This document shows positions 28,204 through 38,200 of a stretch of DNA of 64,000 bases, piece by piece. The stretch is from Flagellimonas sp. MMG031 (GTDB taxonomy: Bacteria; Bacteroidota; Bacteroidia; Flavobacteriales; Flavobacteriaceae). The translations under genes were made by a program, and so were the position numbers. The stretch covers positions 374,501-438,500 of the forward strand of contig NZ_CP157804.1 in assembly GCF_040112705.1 (NCBI RefSeq), in the 5' to 3' direction. Positions within the stretch are counted from its first letter, which is position 1; each line of letters opens with the position of its first letter. Under the pieces are notes generated by a model. It was given only the letters and a program-made list of their open reading frames with translations, made no database searches and was not told the origin of the DNA.

Positions 28204-28734
28204 ATGAAATTGATAAGAATATGTGCCCTGGCAACCCTATTGTTAACAACAACCGTTGCCTCGGCCCAAAGTAGAAAGGACCAAAAGATTATGCAGGATG
28301 CCCAAAAGGCCAAAACGACCCTACTGGAGACCAGTCCGGGATTGGAACGCTTTTTTGAAGATTCCGCTGGCTACGCAATTTTCCCGAATGTAGGGAAGGG
28401 TGGTTTTATCATTGGCGGGGCATCCGGTAACGGCGTAGTCTACGAAAATGGCGAAGCAGTGGGCATGGCCGATTTGAAAAAGTTGAACATTGGACTGCAA
28501 GCGGGTGGTCAGGCCATTATCGAGGTCATCTTTTTTGAGACCGATGTGGATTTACAGCGCTTCAAAACCGAAAAATTCCAATTTGCGGCCGAGACTTCGG
28601 CGGTTGCCCTAAAATCCGGTATTGCGTTTAATGCCAAATATAAGGATGGCGTAGCCGTTTTTGCCCTGCCCAAGGCCGGCCTAATGGCCGACGCCTCGGT
28701 TGGTGGACAAAAGTTTGGGTACAAGGCTTTTTAA
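28204..28734 (+). CDS. SYLF-domain (Ysc84-like) exported lipid-binding protein
   Basis: A 176-residue protein with a signal peptide ending at VASAQ, then the SYLF/Ysc84 domain: SAGYAIFPNVGKGGFIIGGASGNGVVYE, followed by LQAGGQAIIEVIFFE, the YKDGVAVFALPKAGLMADASVGGQKF ending. SYLF domains bind phosphoinositides in eukaryotes; bacterial relatives are exported and bind lipid, with no agreed function. The start at 28204 is preferred over TTG at 28183 because it gives a clean signal peptide. It stands alone, divergent from katG. Confidence 0.88.
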   Translation: MKLIRICALATLLLTTTVASAQSRKDQKIMQDAQKAKTTLLETSPGLERFFEDSAGYAIFPNVGKGGFIIGGASGNGVVYENGEAVGMADLKKLNIGLQAGGQAIIEVIFFETDVDLQRFKTEKFQFAAETSAVALKSGIAFNAKYKDGVAVFALPKAGLMADASVGGQKFGYKAF

Positions 28735-28789
28735 TTTTTTTGAACGCATCGCTTAGAGACCGCACTATAAGGTGATACGATTTTGACTT

Positions 28790-28862
28790 TGTCAGGTTGA
28801 GCGCAGTCGAAACCTTTTGATTATTAACACACTTTAAGTTCTCGACTTCAGTCGAACTGACA
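28790..28862. repeat. Dispersed palindromic intergenic repeat, copy 2
   Basis: A 73-bp element bounded by TGTCA and TGACA. Left arm TGTCAGGTTGAGCGCAGTCGA and right arm CTCGACTTCAGTCGAACTGACA-type sequence face each other around an AT-rich centre. It is related in inverse orientation to the copy at 19419-19490. It lies between the convergent SYLF gene and the small two-helix membrane-protein gene. Confidence 0.75.
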
Positions 28863-28867
28863 GAAAA

Positions 28868-29354
28868 TCAGCTTTTGGTCACCAATTTTATTGCAATTGG
28901 GGCATCAACGGATATTGTTCTTGAAGTTCCTGAATCATTTTGTTTCGTTTTTTCTTTCGTTTTATGGAAGATAAAAATAAGGGCAGGGATACCCCACTTC
29001 AAATGTTCCCAGAGCCATGAGTCCTCCACCCACAATAACTTGCCCAGTATTCTCACATATATGGGTATCATTACAATCGCTATCTTGGTTGAAGATTATA
29101 CTGCCTGTAGTTAAAAACAACAAACCCAGTCCTGCAAAACCCGCACCCATGACCAGGTTGTTCTTTCTTTTGCGATTCTCGTTCAAAATATCCAATAGTT
29201 GCTGTTCATTAGCCTCACTTTGTGCCAACAGATAGGTATGGTTCAACCCCCACTCCTCCAATCGCTGTTGTTGTTTGGGGGAAAAGTCTTGTGCGCAGCT
29301 ATGAGTTAGGCCGAAGAACAATACTGCAGCAGTAAAAACAATTTTGCTTTTCAT
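28868..29354 (-). pseudogene. Small two-helix exported membrane protein, probably frameshifted
   Basis: No named family. From the ATG at 29354 the present frame gives 130 residues: signal peptide (MKSKIVFTAAVLFFGLTHSCAQ), a helical segment QQQRLEEWGLNHTYLLAQSEANEQQL, a first membrane helix LVMGAGFAGLGLLFLTTGSIIF, and a second that breaks at LMALGTFEV and stops at 28962. If one base is removed from the C4 run at 28992-28995 the second helix continues as VGIPALIFIF and reads on through a basic KTKEKTKQND tail to a stop at 28868. The restored form looks more natural, so a one-base insertion (or a sequencing error) is likely. It follows the DUF5689 gene on the same strand by 44 bp. Confidence 0.6.
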
Positions 29355-29398
29355 AATTAAAGAATTAAAATGTAATTGGGGTATGCTGCGCAATATGG

Positions 29399-30763
29399 TC
29401 ACTCCCGCACACCAGGAGTAAAATCCTCGGGGGCGTTCTGGGGCTGTTGTATGGTTCCCGCCTCTCCGGTATCGTTAAAGATAGTCCATTCCGAAAAAGT
29501 ATACACAGGGTTTGCGGTGGTAATTTCGATGTTCCGTACCGCACGGCCATCCTCAAATTCGTGATTGGTTCCGGAACCATCCTCTCCAATGACCCCAAAC
29601 GCATCAATGACGGTCCCAAAGGGGTCCACAAGCTCCAAATTATCGTCTCCATTGGAATCGGCAGGACTGTTGGTGGATACGCCCAAATCGGGAGGAAAGC
29701 CATACACCAGTTCAAATTCGGAGGCGTTGGGGGATATCACCAAGGTGCTTTCGCCGTTGATTATGAAACCTGTTAGGTCGATGGTGGAACTCACCTCCGT
29801 ATTGTCGTTGGTATACCGTCGCAGCGTCCACAGGTTTAAATCCAGCGGTTCTTCGCTCGCATTGTACAGTTCCACAAAGCGTGCGCCGGAATTGTTGTCC
29901 GGGTCGGCCAATTCCGAAATAAAAATACGATTGGAAGTAAACTCGGTGATGATTTCCGGACAGCGGTCATTGGTAAAGGACACATCTTCCAAACTACGGA
30001 TAATCAACTGAGGGGACTTTCCATCTTTGGTGATTATGGCCGTTAGGGTTCCATTGGTTTGCGGTAATGGCTCCGCCTGAAAATCGGAGTAGCCACTGTT
30101 CAACAAGGTGATTTGATTTTCCGCACAATCCATCAAGATGCGTTCGGTTTCTTCCTCGGGAATGGCGTAGGTTTCACCCAAAATATCTTCTGCAAACTCC
30201 AATGAATCCAACTGCACCAATATTTCCGAAGGAATACTGTCAATTTCCGCGATAGTCGTCTTGAGCGGTTGAATCGTACCCGGCCCTTCACAGGAGGTAA
30301 ATACGTGCTCCAACACCTTTCCTCTGGGCAATCGACCTACCGAGAGGTTCCCAAAAGAGGAGAACACCCCTCCCAACTCAAGCGAAGTTCCCCTTCGGTC
30401 CAGATAGAGTTCTTTCAGTTTGATATAAACTTTGCTCCCAACTGGATATAACAAATGGGATTCACGCAAGTCCACCTCCAAGCGAATTCCTCCCGAAGGA
30501 TTGGCAGGGCTGTCCTGTAGGTAAAGTACATTAAAAAAATTACCTGCTTGGTCGGAAGAAATCACATAGCCCTCCAGTACCAAATCTTCCTGAATCTGCA
30601 CCACATCGTCTTGAACCAGCGAATCCAAAGCGGCAAAAGTGATGTTTGCGTTGATATCCGTAGTGCAGTTGGCTTCCAATGTTCCAAATTCACGGCCCTC
30701 CACGCAGCTCAATGCTAGGATGACCAATACAATTCCGATACTCTTTAACACTAAATTTTTCAT
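29399..30763 (-). CDS. DUF5689 and lamin-tail domain lipoprotein
   Basis: A 454-residue lipoprotein; the start at 30763 gives MKNLVLKSIGIVLVILALSC with the lipobox Cys20. The first part (about 30-290) matches DUF5689, OB-fold-like, with VLEGYVISSDQAGNFFNVLYLQD and LEVDLRESHLLYPVGSKVYI. The C-terminal part (about 300-454) is a lamin-tail domain: FISELADPDNNSGARFVELYN, LDLNLWTLRRYT, NLELVDPFGTVIDAFG. Lamin-tail domains in bacteria are found with secreted nucleases and phosphoesterases. It begins 11 bp after the stop of a TonB receptor gene and is near a divergent secreted EEP nuclease. A surface substrate-binding partner of the receptor is the best inference. Confidence 0.85.
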   Translation of the reverse strand: MKNLVLKSIGIVLVILALSCVEGREFGTLEANCTTDINANITFAALDSLVQDDVVQIQEDLVLEGYVISSDQAGNFFNVLYLQDSPANPSGGIRLEVDLRESHLLYPVGSKVYIKLKELYLDRRGTSLELGGVFSSFGNLSVGRLPRGKVLEHVFTSCEGPGTIQPLKTTIAEIDSIPSEILVQLDSLEFAEDILGETYAIPEEETERILMDCAENQITLLNSGYSDFQAEPLPQTNGTLTAIITKDGKSPQLIIRSLEDVSFTNDRCPEIITEFTSNRIFISELADPDNNSGARFVELYNASEEPLDLNLWTLRRYTNDNTEVSSTIDLTGFIINGESTLVISPNASEFELVYGFPPDLGVSTNSPADSNGDDNLELVDPFGTVIDAFGVIGEDGSGTNHEFEDGRAVRNIEITTANPVYTFSEWTIFNDTGEAGTIQQPQNAPEDFTPGVRE

Positions 30764-30774
30764 GGGATAATGGA

Positions 30775-33510
30775 TTAAAAGCTGATAGCCAAATTCAAAA
30801 AATAGGTGCGTCCGTAACTGTACCAATACTTTGGCGCGAAAGAAGGGGAACCGCTCTGATTGTCCTGCCGCAACTGCCCAAAGTTCCCGTTACGGCTCTG
30901 CTCATAGCCTCCTGTACGGAAAATCGTATCGAACAGATTGTTCACACTGGCAAAAAGGCTGATGTATTTTCCGCCCACCAGCCACGATTTGCCACCCACT
31001 AGATTGAGCAGGTAGATGTCCTCCAACTTTTTTTGCCGCAGTAGATGGCCCACATTTTCCTCGGTGGCATCGGGAAAAGCTTCGCCCGTTTCGGGGTCAA
31101 TCAAAAAACTGGGGGTTCTGGTGATGGCGGAAAGGTTGATATAGTTATTGGTGAGGTAATTGGTCGTTGCGCTGACCCACCAATACTTTGGCGAACGATA
31201 GGATACGCCTAGAGCGATGGCGGTTTGTGGGCCTTGTGCCAGTCTGAGGTCCTTAAGGTCGGCAACACCCAAATCAATGGTACCTTCGGGCGCAATCAGG
31301 TCCTCTTCGGCTCCAGCCGTGTCAAAATTAATTTGAATGGATGGGTCACTGGCATAGGTATACTCGCCAAAATTTCCCGCGGCGGTCAACTTTACACTGG
31401 AGGACGCCTCATATTCAAACCCGAATTCAATGCCCTTGTGCAACCTATCCAATCCAGTAATGACCTCCTGCACAAAATCGGAACCCAATCCGGAATCCAC
31501 GAAAAAGAAATTGATGTCGGTGGTGTGCTGAAACCGCGTATAAAAAGCACTTATACGACCTGTTAGATTGGGCAATCGGACAAAATAGCCCAAATCCACA
31601 CTGCTTATAGCTTCCTGCTGCAAATCAGGCACTGTTTCATTGTTCTCCCTTGGGTTGATGAATATATTCTGAACAATGGGTGGCCGTTCCATCTGCGCCG
31701 CAGTCGCGGTAATCCAATGTCGTCCGTTCAGGAAATAGGTCAAACCAGCTTTGTACGATAGATTGGAAAAAGAAATTTGATTGCCAGGGCCAAAGGAATT
31801 TTCCAGATAACGCTCGTTGGTAAAGAAACCGTTGCGCTGTACCTGCTGATTGGAATATGCGGCCGAAACAAACCCATCCCATGTTTTGGAAGTCAGTTGA
31901 AGCTGTGCATAGGCTTCCATTTGGGAAGCGTCCAAATTATAGTGATAGTTGAACTTTTCGCCTTCCGTTTTCTGTAAATCGCCTTGGGTATCGTTCAAGG
32001 TATCGGAAAAGGTATCCAAATCTTCATGGAATGACGCGCCCAACAAATCTTGGATTTCAGCAAAGTTTTCGGAGGAAGTACTCCTATAATTTCCTCCCAA
32101 ACCAAGCTGTATCAAATCACCAAGGTGAGCGTTGAAACTTGTAGATACCGTTAAAGTCTTATCTTCTGTTACATCATCATAGAGCAGGTAGGCTGCTTTG
32201 TCAGCATTATTGGTATTAGCGGTGTAGAGTTGCTCCCAATTGAGTTGCGGGTCTTCCAAAAATGCCTCTTTGGCCAAGTTGGCATTCACGAAATCCGCTC
32301 CTATGGAACTGTTGATGTAGTAGCTCGGCAAATATCTGTAATAGGTCGGGTCGGGATTTGGGGCGTTGTAATATCCCAGCCTACTGCGTGAATTCGTACC
32401 TGTTTGATAGGCAAATCCAAAATTCCAATCCACTTTTTTGGTATCAAGCGTATAGTTGAGCAAAAAAATCGGTTCAAATATCTCCCGCTCCCTTGAATTT
32501 CTGATAATCCCGTCTTGATTGCCCCAGTAGGGATTATACCGGGCACCCATCAAATCAAAGACTTCTTCGGTCATGGCAGAGGAACGCCCCCTTCGATTGC
32601 GCGCCAAAATTGAGGTAAATGCAATGCTGTTCTTGGGATTGAACTGATATTCCAAAGCTCCAAAAAAGGAATACGCATCGTACAAGGTGCCTTCCACATA
32701 ACCTTCATTGGCCCATCTGCGCGAGGCCGATACCGAATACGAAAGTCCGCTTGGCCGTTCCCCCGAATTATACGTGGCCATAAGCCTGCCATTGTAGGTT
32801 CGGTTGGAAAGGGATGAAGACAAACGTAAGCCTGGGCGAAGACCAGATGGCCGGGTATTAATGTTGGTATTCCCCAAAATTCCACCAAACAAATAGGGGT
32901 TGATGGAAAGGCCGTTGGTAAATTCCTGATTGCGGACCACATCGTTAAGTCCGCCCCAATTGTTCCACTGCGGCCTGCCATCAAAGAATTTGTTCATTGG
33001 AATTCCATTGATGAGCACCATTCCATTTCGTGAATCGTATCCTCGGACCTTAAAAAAGGCCTGTCCAAAATCAAAAGCGGCACGATTTAAAAAAATATCA
33101 CGGGTAGACTGCAACAATCCCATGGTACTGGAAACGGATTCAAAGTCATCGGAAAGGTCTCCTTCGGTAAGTGTAATCAGGTTATCCGTTTGTTCACGGG
33201 CAATGTCTCTTTCCAAATAAATAATGCCCAAATCGATGGGGTTTCCATCCAAATAAATGGAATATCGCTTGGTGATGAAATCCAAGGCCGAAATTTGGAG
33301 CATCTGTTCTCCTGTTTCCGATAAGTTTAGTTCAAACTCACCCTTTGCATTTACTGTAAATTGTTGGGAACTGCTTTCCAAAATGATGTTTGCATTGGAA
33401 ATGGGAACATCCAACCCCTTGTCCATTAATTGGCCTGTAACCCGTGTACGTTGTTGCCCGTACAGCACTTTGCAACAACAGAGTACAGCCCAGAGTACGG
33501 CTAGTCTCAT
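30775..33510 (-). CDS. TonB-dependent receptor with carboxypeptidase-like N-terminal domain
   Basis: A 911-residue outer-membrane receptor. After a signal peptide (to about LYGQQ) comes a carboxypeptidase-regulatory-like beta-sandwich (about 22-100, RVTGQLMDKGLDVPISNANI), then the plug (about 115-230) with AFFKVRGYDSRNGMVLINGIPMNK, and a long barrel. It ends in YGRTYFLNLAISF, a proper terminal beta-signal. The DUF5689/lamin-tail lipoprotein follows 11 bp later, and a secreted EEP-family hydrolase is transcribed divergently. The substrate is not evident from the sequence; the context points to nucleic acid or another phosphodiester. Confidence 0.9.
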   Translation of the reverse strand: MRLAVLWAVLCCCKVLYGQQRTRVTGQLMDKGLDVPISNANIILESSSQQFTVNAKGEFELNLSETGEQMLQISALDFITKRYSIYLDGNPIDLGIIYLERDIAREQTDNLITLTEGDLSDDFESVSSTMGLLQSTRDIFLNRAAFDFGQAFFKVRGYDSRNGMVLINGIPMNKFFDGRPQWNNWGGLNDVVRNQEFTNGLSINPYLFGGILGNTNINTRPSGLRPGLRLSSSLSNRTYNGRLMATYNSGERPSGLSYSVSASRRWANEGYVEGTLYDAYSFFGALEYQFNPKNSIAFTSILARNRRGRSSAMTEEVFDLMGARYNPYWGNQDGIIRNSREREIFEPIFLLNYTLDTKKVDWNFGFAYQTGTNSRSRLGYYNAPNPDPTYYRYLPSYYINSSIGADFVNANLAKEAFLEDPQLNWEQLYTANTNNADKAAYLLYDDVTEDKTLTVSTSFNAHLGDLIQLGLGGNYRSTSSENFAEIQDLLGASFHEDLDTFSDTLNDTQGDLQKTEGEKFNYHYNLDASQMEAYAQLQLTSKTWDGFVSAAYSNQQVQRNGFFTNERYLENSFGPGNQISFSNLSYKAGLTYFLNGRHWITATAAQMERPPIVQNIFINPRENNETVPDLQQEAISSVDLGYFVRLPNLTGRISAFYTRFQHTTDINFFFVDSGLGSDFVQEVITGLDRLHKGIEFGFEYEASSSVKLTAAGNFGEYTYASDPSIQINFDTAGAEEDLIAPEGTIDLGVADLKDLRLAQGPQTAIALGVSYRSPKYWWVSATTNYLTNNYINLSAITRTPSFLIDPETGEAFPDATEENVGHLLRQKKLEDIYLLNLVGGKSWLVGGKYISLFASVNNLFDTIFRTGGYEQSRNGNFGQLRQDNQSGSPSFAPKYWYSYGRTYFLNLAISF

Positions 33511-33611
33511 AGCTTATTGTAGGTTAATGAATAAAAAAGGGGTTGTAATTGCTGTACAAATTGCAAGAAAGCGTACAATCTTACTTATTTTAGCTACAAA
33601 ATCAAAATAGA

Positions 33612-34649
33612 ATGCGATTATTAATATACCTACTTGTATTAATATCGACCTCACTTTACGGACAAAAGTCCAAGACATACATCATTAGGACCGTTGCTTT
33701 TTACAACTGTGAAAACTTGTTTGACACGGTAAACGACTCCCTTACCTTTGATGACGACCGAACGCCTGAGGGCCGTTATCACTGGACCCGGGAACGGTAT
33801 CTCCAAAAATTGGACAATCTCTCCCATGTAATTTCCCAAATTGGGGCTGACACCTCCAAAACTTCCCCGGACATTGTGGGGCTTTGTGAAGTGGAAAATC
33901 TGGATGTGCTTGAAGATTTGGTCCAGCATCCGAATTTGCGGGACAAGGATTATGGCATCATCCATTTTGATTCCCCCGATGAGCGGGGCATTGATGTGGC
34001 CTTACTTTACAAAAAGGCTTCCTTCATTCCTTCATCCTTTAAAAGCCATAGGCTTTTATTGTTTGATGATCTAGGGGAACGCAAATATACGAGAGACCAG
34101 TTGGTGGTAGGTGGCACCATGGATGGCGAAAAGTTCCATTTTGTGGTGAACCATTGGCCCTCCCGAAGAGGTGGGGCAGCCAGGAGCGAACCTTTTCGTG
34201 TACGGGCGGCATTGCTGAACAAGCGGATTATCGATTCCATACAAACGTTGGACCCAGATGCTAAAGTTATCGCCATGGGCGACTTAAACGACGACCCCAT
34301 TGACAACAGTTTGAGAACCATTTTGAAAACCAAAGGAAAGATAAAGCAGTTGGGCAGTTTGGACCTGTACAATCCCATGGAGGCACTTTATAAAAAGGGC
34401 ATTGGTTCCCTCGCCTATCAAGACAAATGGAATTTGTTCGATCAACTGTTTTTCACCTCGAATTTGGTGGCGCAAGACCGTACTAATCTTTCCTTTTGGA
34501 AAGCGGGTATTTTTGCGCCTGCCTTTGTGCGAACGGACCAAGGGCGCTTTAAAGGCTATCCGCTACGCACCTACTCAGGTGGTAGCTACACGGCTGGGTA
34601 TAGCGACCATTTTCCTGTGTATTTGTTTTTGTTGAAGGAAGCAGAGTAA
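33612..34649 (+). CDS. Secreted endonuclease/exonuclease/phosphatase (EEP) family protein
   Basis: A 345-residue exported hydrolase with signal peptide MRLLIYLLVLISTSLYGQ. The EEP fold motifs are all present: VAFYNCENLFDTVND (Asn), VGLCEVENLDVLEDL (metal-binding Glu), VNHWPSRRGG, AMGDLNDDPIDNS (Asp/Asn) and GYSDHFPVYLF (Asp-His). Relatives cleave DNA, RNA or phosphodiesters. It is divergent from the TonB receptor / DUF5689-lamin-tail pair with 101 bp between, and known associations of lamin-tail domains with EEP enzymes strengthen the link. A role in extracellular DNA or phosphate scavenging is inferred. Confidence 0.9.
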   Translation: MRLLIYLLVLISTSLYGQKSKTYIIRTVAFYNCENLFDTVNDSLTFDDDRTPEGRYHWTRERYLQKLDNLSHVISQIGADTSKTSPDIVGLCEVENLDVLEDLVQHPNLRDKDYGIIHFDSPDERGIDVALLYKKASFIPSSFKSHRLLLFDDLGERKYTRDQLVVGGTMDGEKFHFVVNHWPSRRGGAARSEPFRVRAALLNKRIIDSIQTLDPDAKVIAMGDLNDDPIDNSLRTILKTKGKIKQLGSLDLYNPMEALYKKGIGSLAYQDKWNLFDQLFFTSNLVAQDRTNLSFWKAGIFAPAFVRTDQGRFKGYPLRTYSGGSYTAGYSDHFPVYLFLLKEAE

Positions 34650-34650
34650 G

Positions 34651-34670
34651 ATTCCCGCCTCCGCGGGAAT
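34651..34670. repeat. ATTCCCGC hairpin repeat
   Basis: ATTCCCGC (34651-34658) and GCGGGAAT (34663-34670) form a perfect 8-bp stem with a 4-base loop. It lies immediately after the EEP gene stop, before the convergent membrane-protein gene. Copies of this GATTCCCGC..GCGGGAATGA sequence are widespread short intergenic repeats in bacterial genomes. Without a T-run it may act as a two-way transcription barrier. Confidence 0.7.
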
Positions 34671-34674
34671 GAAA

Positions 34675-35112
34675 TTAAGCGAACCACTGTGCCCATGGGA
34701 TACGGCTCAAAATAAGCAGCAAGCCTAAACCGTAAAAAATGGAAATGGTCTTAAACTTTCGCTGGCTTTCCATGAACTTTTTGTGCCTGGACCATCCGAT
34801 GGTAATCAAAACTAAGGCAATGATGTTTGTAAACGGATGTTCCACGGCCAATAGGCGCGCCGGAGCGTTCAATCCGCTCATTCCAAGGGTTTGGATGGCT
34901 TTGAATCCATTTCCGGAGACAAAATATAGAATAAGCCCAATCAACAACTGGATATGGCTCAGAATCAAGGCGAACAAACTGATACGAAAGTCCTTTTGCA
35001 GGGTAAAATCCTTTTTGCCCAACCAGCCAGCTATCGCATTCACGACGGCCAATACTAAAACGGCCAGCACCACATAGGCCAAATAAGAGTGTAGGTTCTT
35101 GATGATTTCCAT
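34675..35112 (-). CDS. Small four-helix integral membrane protein
   Basis: Not a named family to me, though similar Bacteroidota proteins are often called cytochrome b-like. The 145-residue protein has four membrane helices (about 10-30, 45-67, 85-104, 120-140): YLAYVVLAVLVLAVVNAIAGWLG, then ISLFALILSHIQLLIGLILYF, TNIIALVLITIGW and ISIFYGLGLLLILSRIPW. Histidines at the helix ends (LHSY near the start, SHIQ in helix 2, VEHPF before helix 3) could be haem or metal ligands. It is monocistronic, after the terminator of the Oar-like receptor gene. Confidence 0.82.
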   Translation of the reverse strand: MEIIKNLHSYLAYVVLAVLVLAVVNAIAGWLGKKDFTLQKDFRISLFALILSHIQLLIGLILYFVSGNGFKAIQTLGMSGLNAPARLLAVEHPFTNIIALVLITIGWSRHKKFMESQRKFKTISIFYGLGLLLILSRIPWAQWFA

Positions 35113-35155
35113 TAGGTAGAATTTAAGTGGTTTAAAAATACGGAATTTTAGAGAT

Positions 35156-35187
35156 AAAAAAAGCCCTTCGCGATGGCGAAGGGCTTT
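35156..35187 (-). terminator. Intrinsic terminator after the Oar-like receptor gene
   Basis: An 11-bp perfect stem, AAGCCCTTCGC at 35161-35171 and GCGAAGGGCTT at 35176-35186, has loop GATG. On the minus strand it is followed by seven T (35156-35162, partly within the stem), about 20 bp after the receptor stop codon. Confidence 0.92.
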
Positions 35188-35208
35188 AATTCTATATTTA
35201 ATATATCC

Positions 35209-38200
35209 TTAGTTAAAGATATATCTAATACCCAATTGTGCTTGCCATCTGGATGACTGAATACCTCTATCATCGAATTCGATGAAGTCAGGGTTTCCAT
35301 TTTCATCCATTACACCTTGGTTGATACTGAATACAGGAGTGTCTCCTGTAGAAACAGTTGTCAACGGGCTAACAGAGCTTCTCACGAACTTCAATCGACC
35401 CCAATCTTTGTTCAAAAGGTTGGTGAAGTTGAAAACATCAGCAGAAAGCTGGAAGGTGTGCTTGGTATTTCCAAACTTAATCTTGAAATCCTGAAGAACC
35501 TTCAAGTCAAGAATATGGCTCCATGGACCTCTTTCAGCGTTACGCTCAGCATAACCTCCTCTGTTTTCGTCCAAGTAATCAATGCTGCTTATGAAATTAT
35601 CCAATTGCTCCCATTGAGCCGCTTGCTGCGCCTCGTCGCCAGAGAATTGAATTTCAGAAGCATCTCTTGGGATGTAAATCAAAGCATTGTCCCTTGAGTC
35701 ATCGTTCAACAAATCACGTCCTTCGTTATACGTAAAGCTGTATGGAGCGTTTTGTGATCCAGTGTACAGCAAAGCAACGGTTGTGCTTACGTTCTCGTTC
35801 CAATCCAATTGGTAAGAAACATTGGCCAAAATTCGGCTACCACCAGCAAAATCGGAACGGGTAACAGGCAAGTTGGAGTTTTTACCGTTTACCGTTAGTA
35901 TGTTTCTCCATTGAGAACTGTTCTGTGAAGAAGTACCATCGAAAATTTTGTTGGACTCACTGAAAGAGTAGGATACCGAACCTGCAAAACCGTTATCGAA
36001 AGGCTTAGTCAAGGTAAAGGTAGCCGTTGTGGCATTACCCCCTCCTGTATTTGATGCTAAATAAATACCTTGGTATGTACCGTCAATTCGATTGCTACGA
36101 TTGTAAAACGGACGGTTGTCAGCACCTTGGTAGAATCCTTCTGGTCCACCGATATTCAAGTTCTCATAATAGATGTCATTGATTACATCTGTGTACAAGA
36201 AGTCAGCAGAGGCAATCAAGCCCCACCAAGGAAGTTTCTGGTCGATGGCAAAGTTATACTTCATAACCTGAGGTAGCTGGAAATCAGCTGAAATCAAGTC
36301 AATGTTTCCACCAACACCACCTGAACCTGGAGCTGGGTCTTCAAATTGGTTGTTAACGTCGGCTTCAAATGGTTGTCCAAACTCGAACATGAATCCACCG
36401 GTAACACCATTATTGTTGTAGCTACCACCTGGCCATACCAATGGCAATCTAGAAGTAAATACCCCAAGACCCCCACGAATTTGAGTGGTTCTATCTCCAT
36501 TTACGTCCCAGTTGAAACCTAGACGAGGAGAGAACACGGCATTGCTAATCTGCTGTCCAACACGAGCACCTTGAAGGTCTTTTCCAGCAGCTTCCAATAA
36601 TCCTACTGTACGAGTATTGAAGTCTTCATTTACAGGACCGTCTCTCCATACAGGAATATCGATACGAGCACCAAAACTCACTCTGAAGTTATCGGTAACA
36701 TCAACTTCATCCTGTACGTAAACTCCATACTGCTCCGTTTCAAAATCAGCAGAACCTGCAGATTCATCACCAGTTATACCGTTACCGACCAAAGAATACC
36801 CATGCTGGTACACGTCAGCATTCTGACCTGTCAAGAACTGGTTCAATCCAGAAGAAAGTAGATTGCCCTCATCATCGAACTGATCTTCGAAGGTATAATC
36901 CCCGTAGTTATAGGCAAAGAACAAGTTCTTTACCGTTGCAAATTCCGCGTTGGCCCCTAGTGTAATGGTGTGCCTTCCTGCGTAAATATTGAAGTTGTTG
37001 GTAATAGTCAAATAGTCAGTATTCAACAAGTTGGCGGTAGAAAATGGCTCAGAACCAAAGGAGATGAATCCGTCTCCATCTTGGATGTCAACTGTTGGGA
37101 AAGGCTGTCCAAAAGGATCCCTGTCATCACGTACGGCAGTAAAGCCTACTACCAAGTTATTACTGAATTTATTGCTGAAACGAGAGTTCAACTCCAATGC
37201 AGTAGAGTTGGTTGTAGATTCAAAAAACTCTGAACCGTTTATGAAACCAATGTTTCTGTTACCGGAGTTTCTTGCTTCCAAGTTTTCCGCACCAACATAG
37301 CTGTGACGCAAAGAAAGGTTGTGGTTTTCATTGATGTTCCAGTCCAATTTGGCCACCAATGTATTACTTTCCAATGTACGGGTGTTGTTATCAAAAATAC
37401 CAGGATTGTATCCGTAGGTATTTTGAAGGAATGAACTCAACCCTGCTAGATCTGCCTCAGAAGCACGACCTGTGTAGTTGCTGAATGTAAAAGGTTGAGG
37501 AGTTTCAGTTTCACCTCTTTCGTAGTTCACAAAGAAAAAGAGTTTGTCCTCAATAAGTGGACCACCCAAACGAACACCATAGGTGTTAGCAGAGAATTCC
37601 GCTAGTTTTTCTCTATCATCTCCTTCATTTACCAATGCACCTGGCGTTTTTCCCGCCAAAGATTCATTTCTGGTGAAGTAGTATGCAGATCCCTCAAATT
37701 CGTTGGAACCTGAACGGGTTACTGCGTTGATGGAACCTCCGGAGAAACCAGACTGTCTTACATCAAAAGGAGCGATGTTGATCTGGAATGTTTCAATCGC
37801 ATCAACGGAAAGTGGGTTTACCCCTGTCTGTCCTCCGTTGGTACCGGAACCTGCCAAACCAAACACGTCATTGTTTACGGCACCATCAATATAAATGGCA
37901 TTATAACGGTTGTTCTGACCAGCAAGTGAAATGGAAAAACCATCATCACCTTCAGACAGCTGTGCTTGTGGTGTTAAACGCACAAAATCCGCCAATGAAC
38001 GGGAAGCTGCAGGAGTGGTAGCCACTTGTCGCTGTGAAATGTTTGTTTCCGTACCTGTTTTGTTGGCACCAAAAACCCCACTTGATACTCCAGTGAGTAC
38101 CACTTCGTCCAATGCCGTAGCTGCTTCTGCCATTTCGACACTGATTCTTTCGGTAGAACCAAGGTTTAAGAAGACATTTTCCTTTACGATTTCATTAAAA

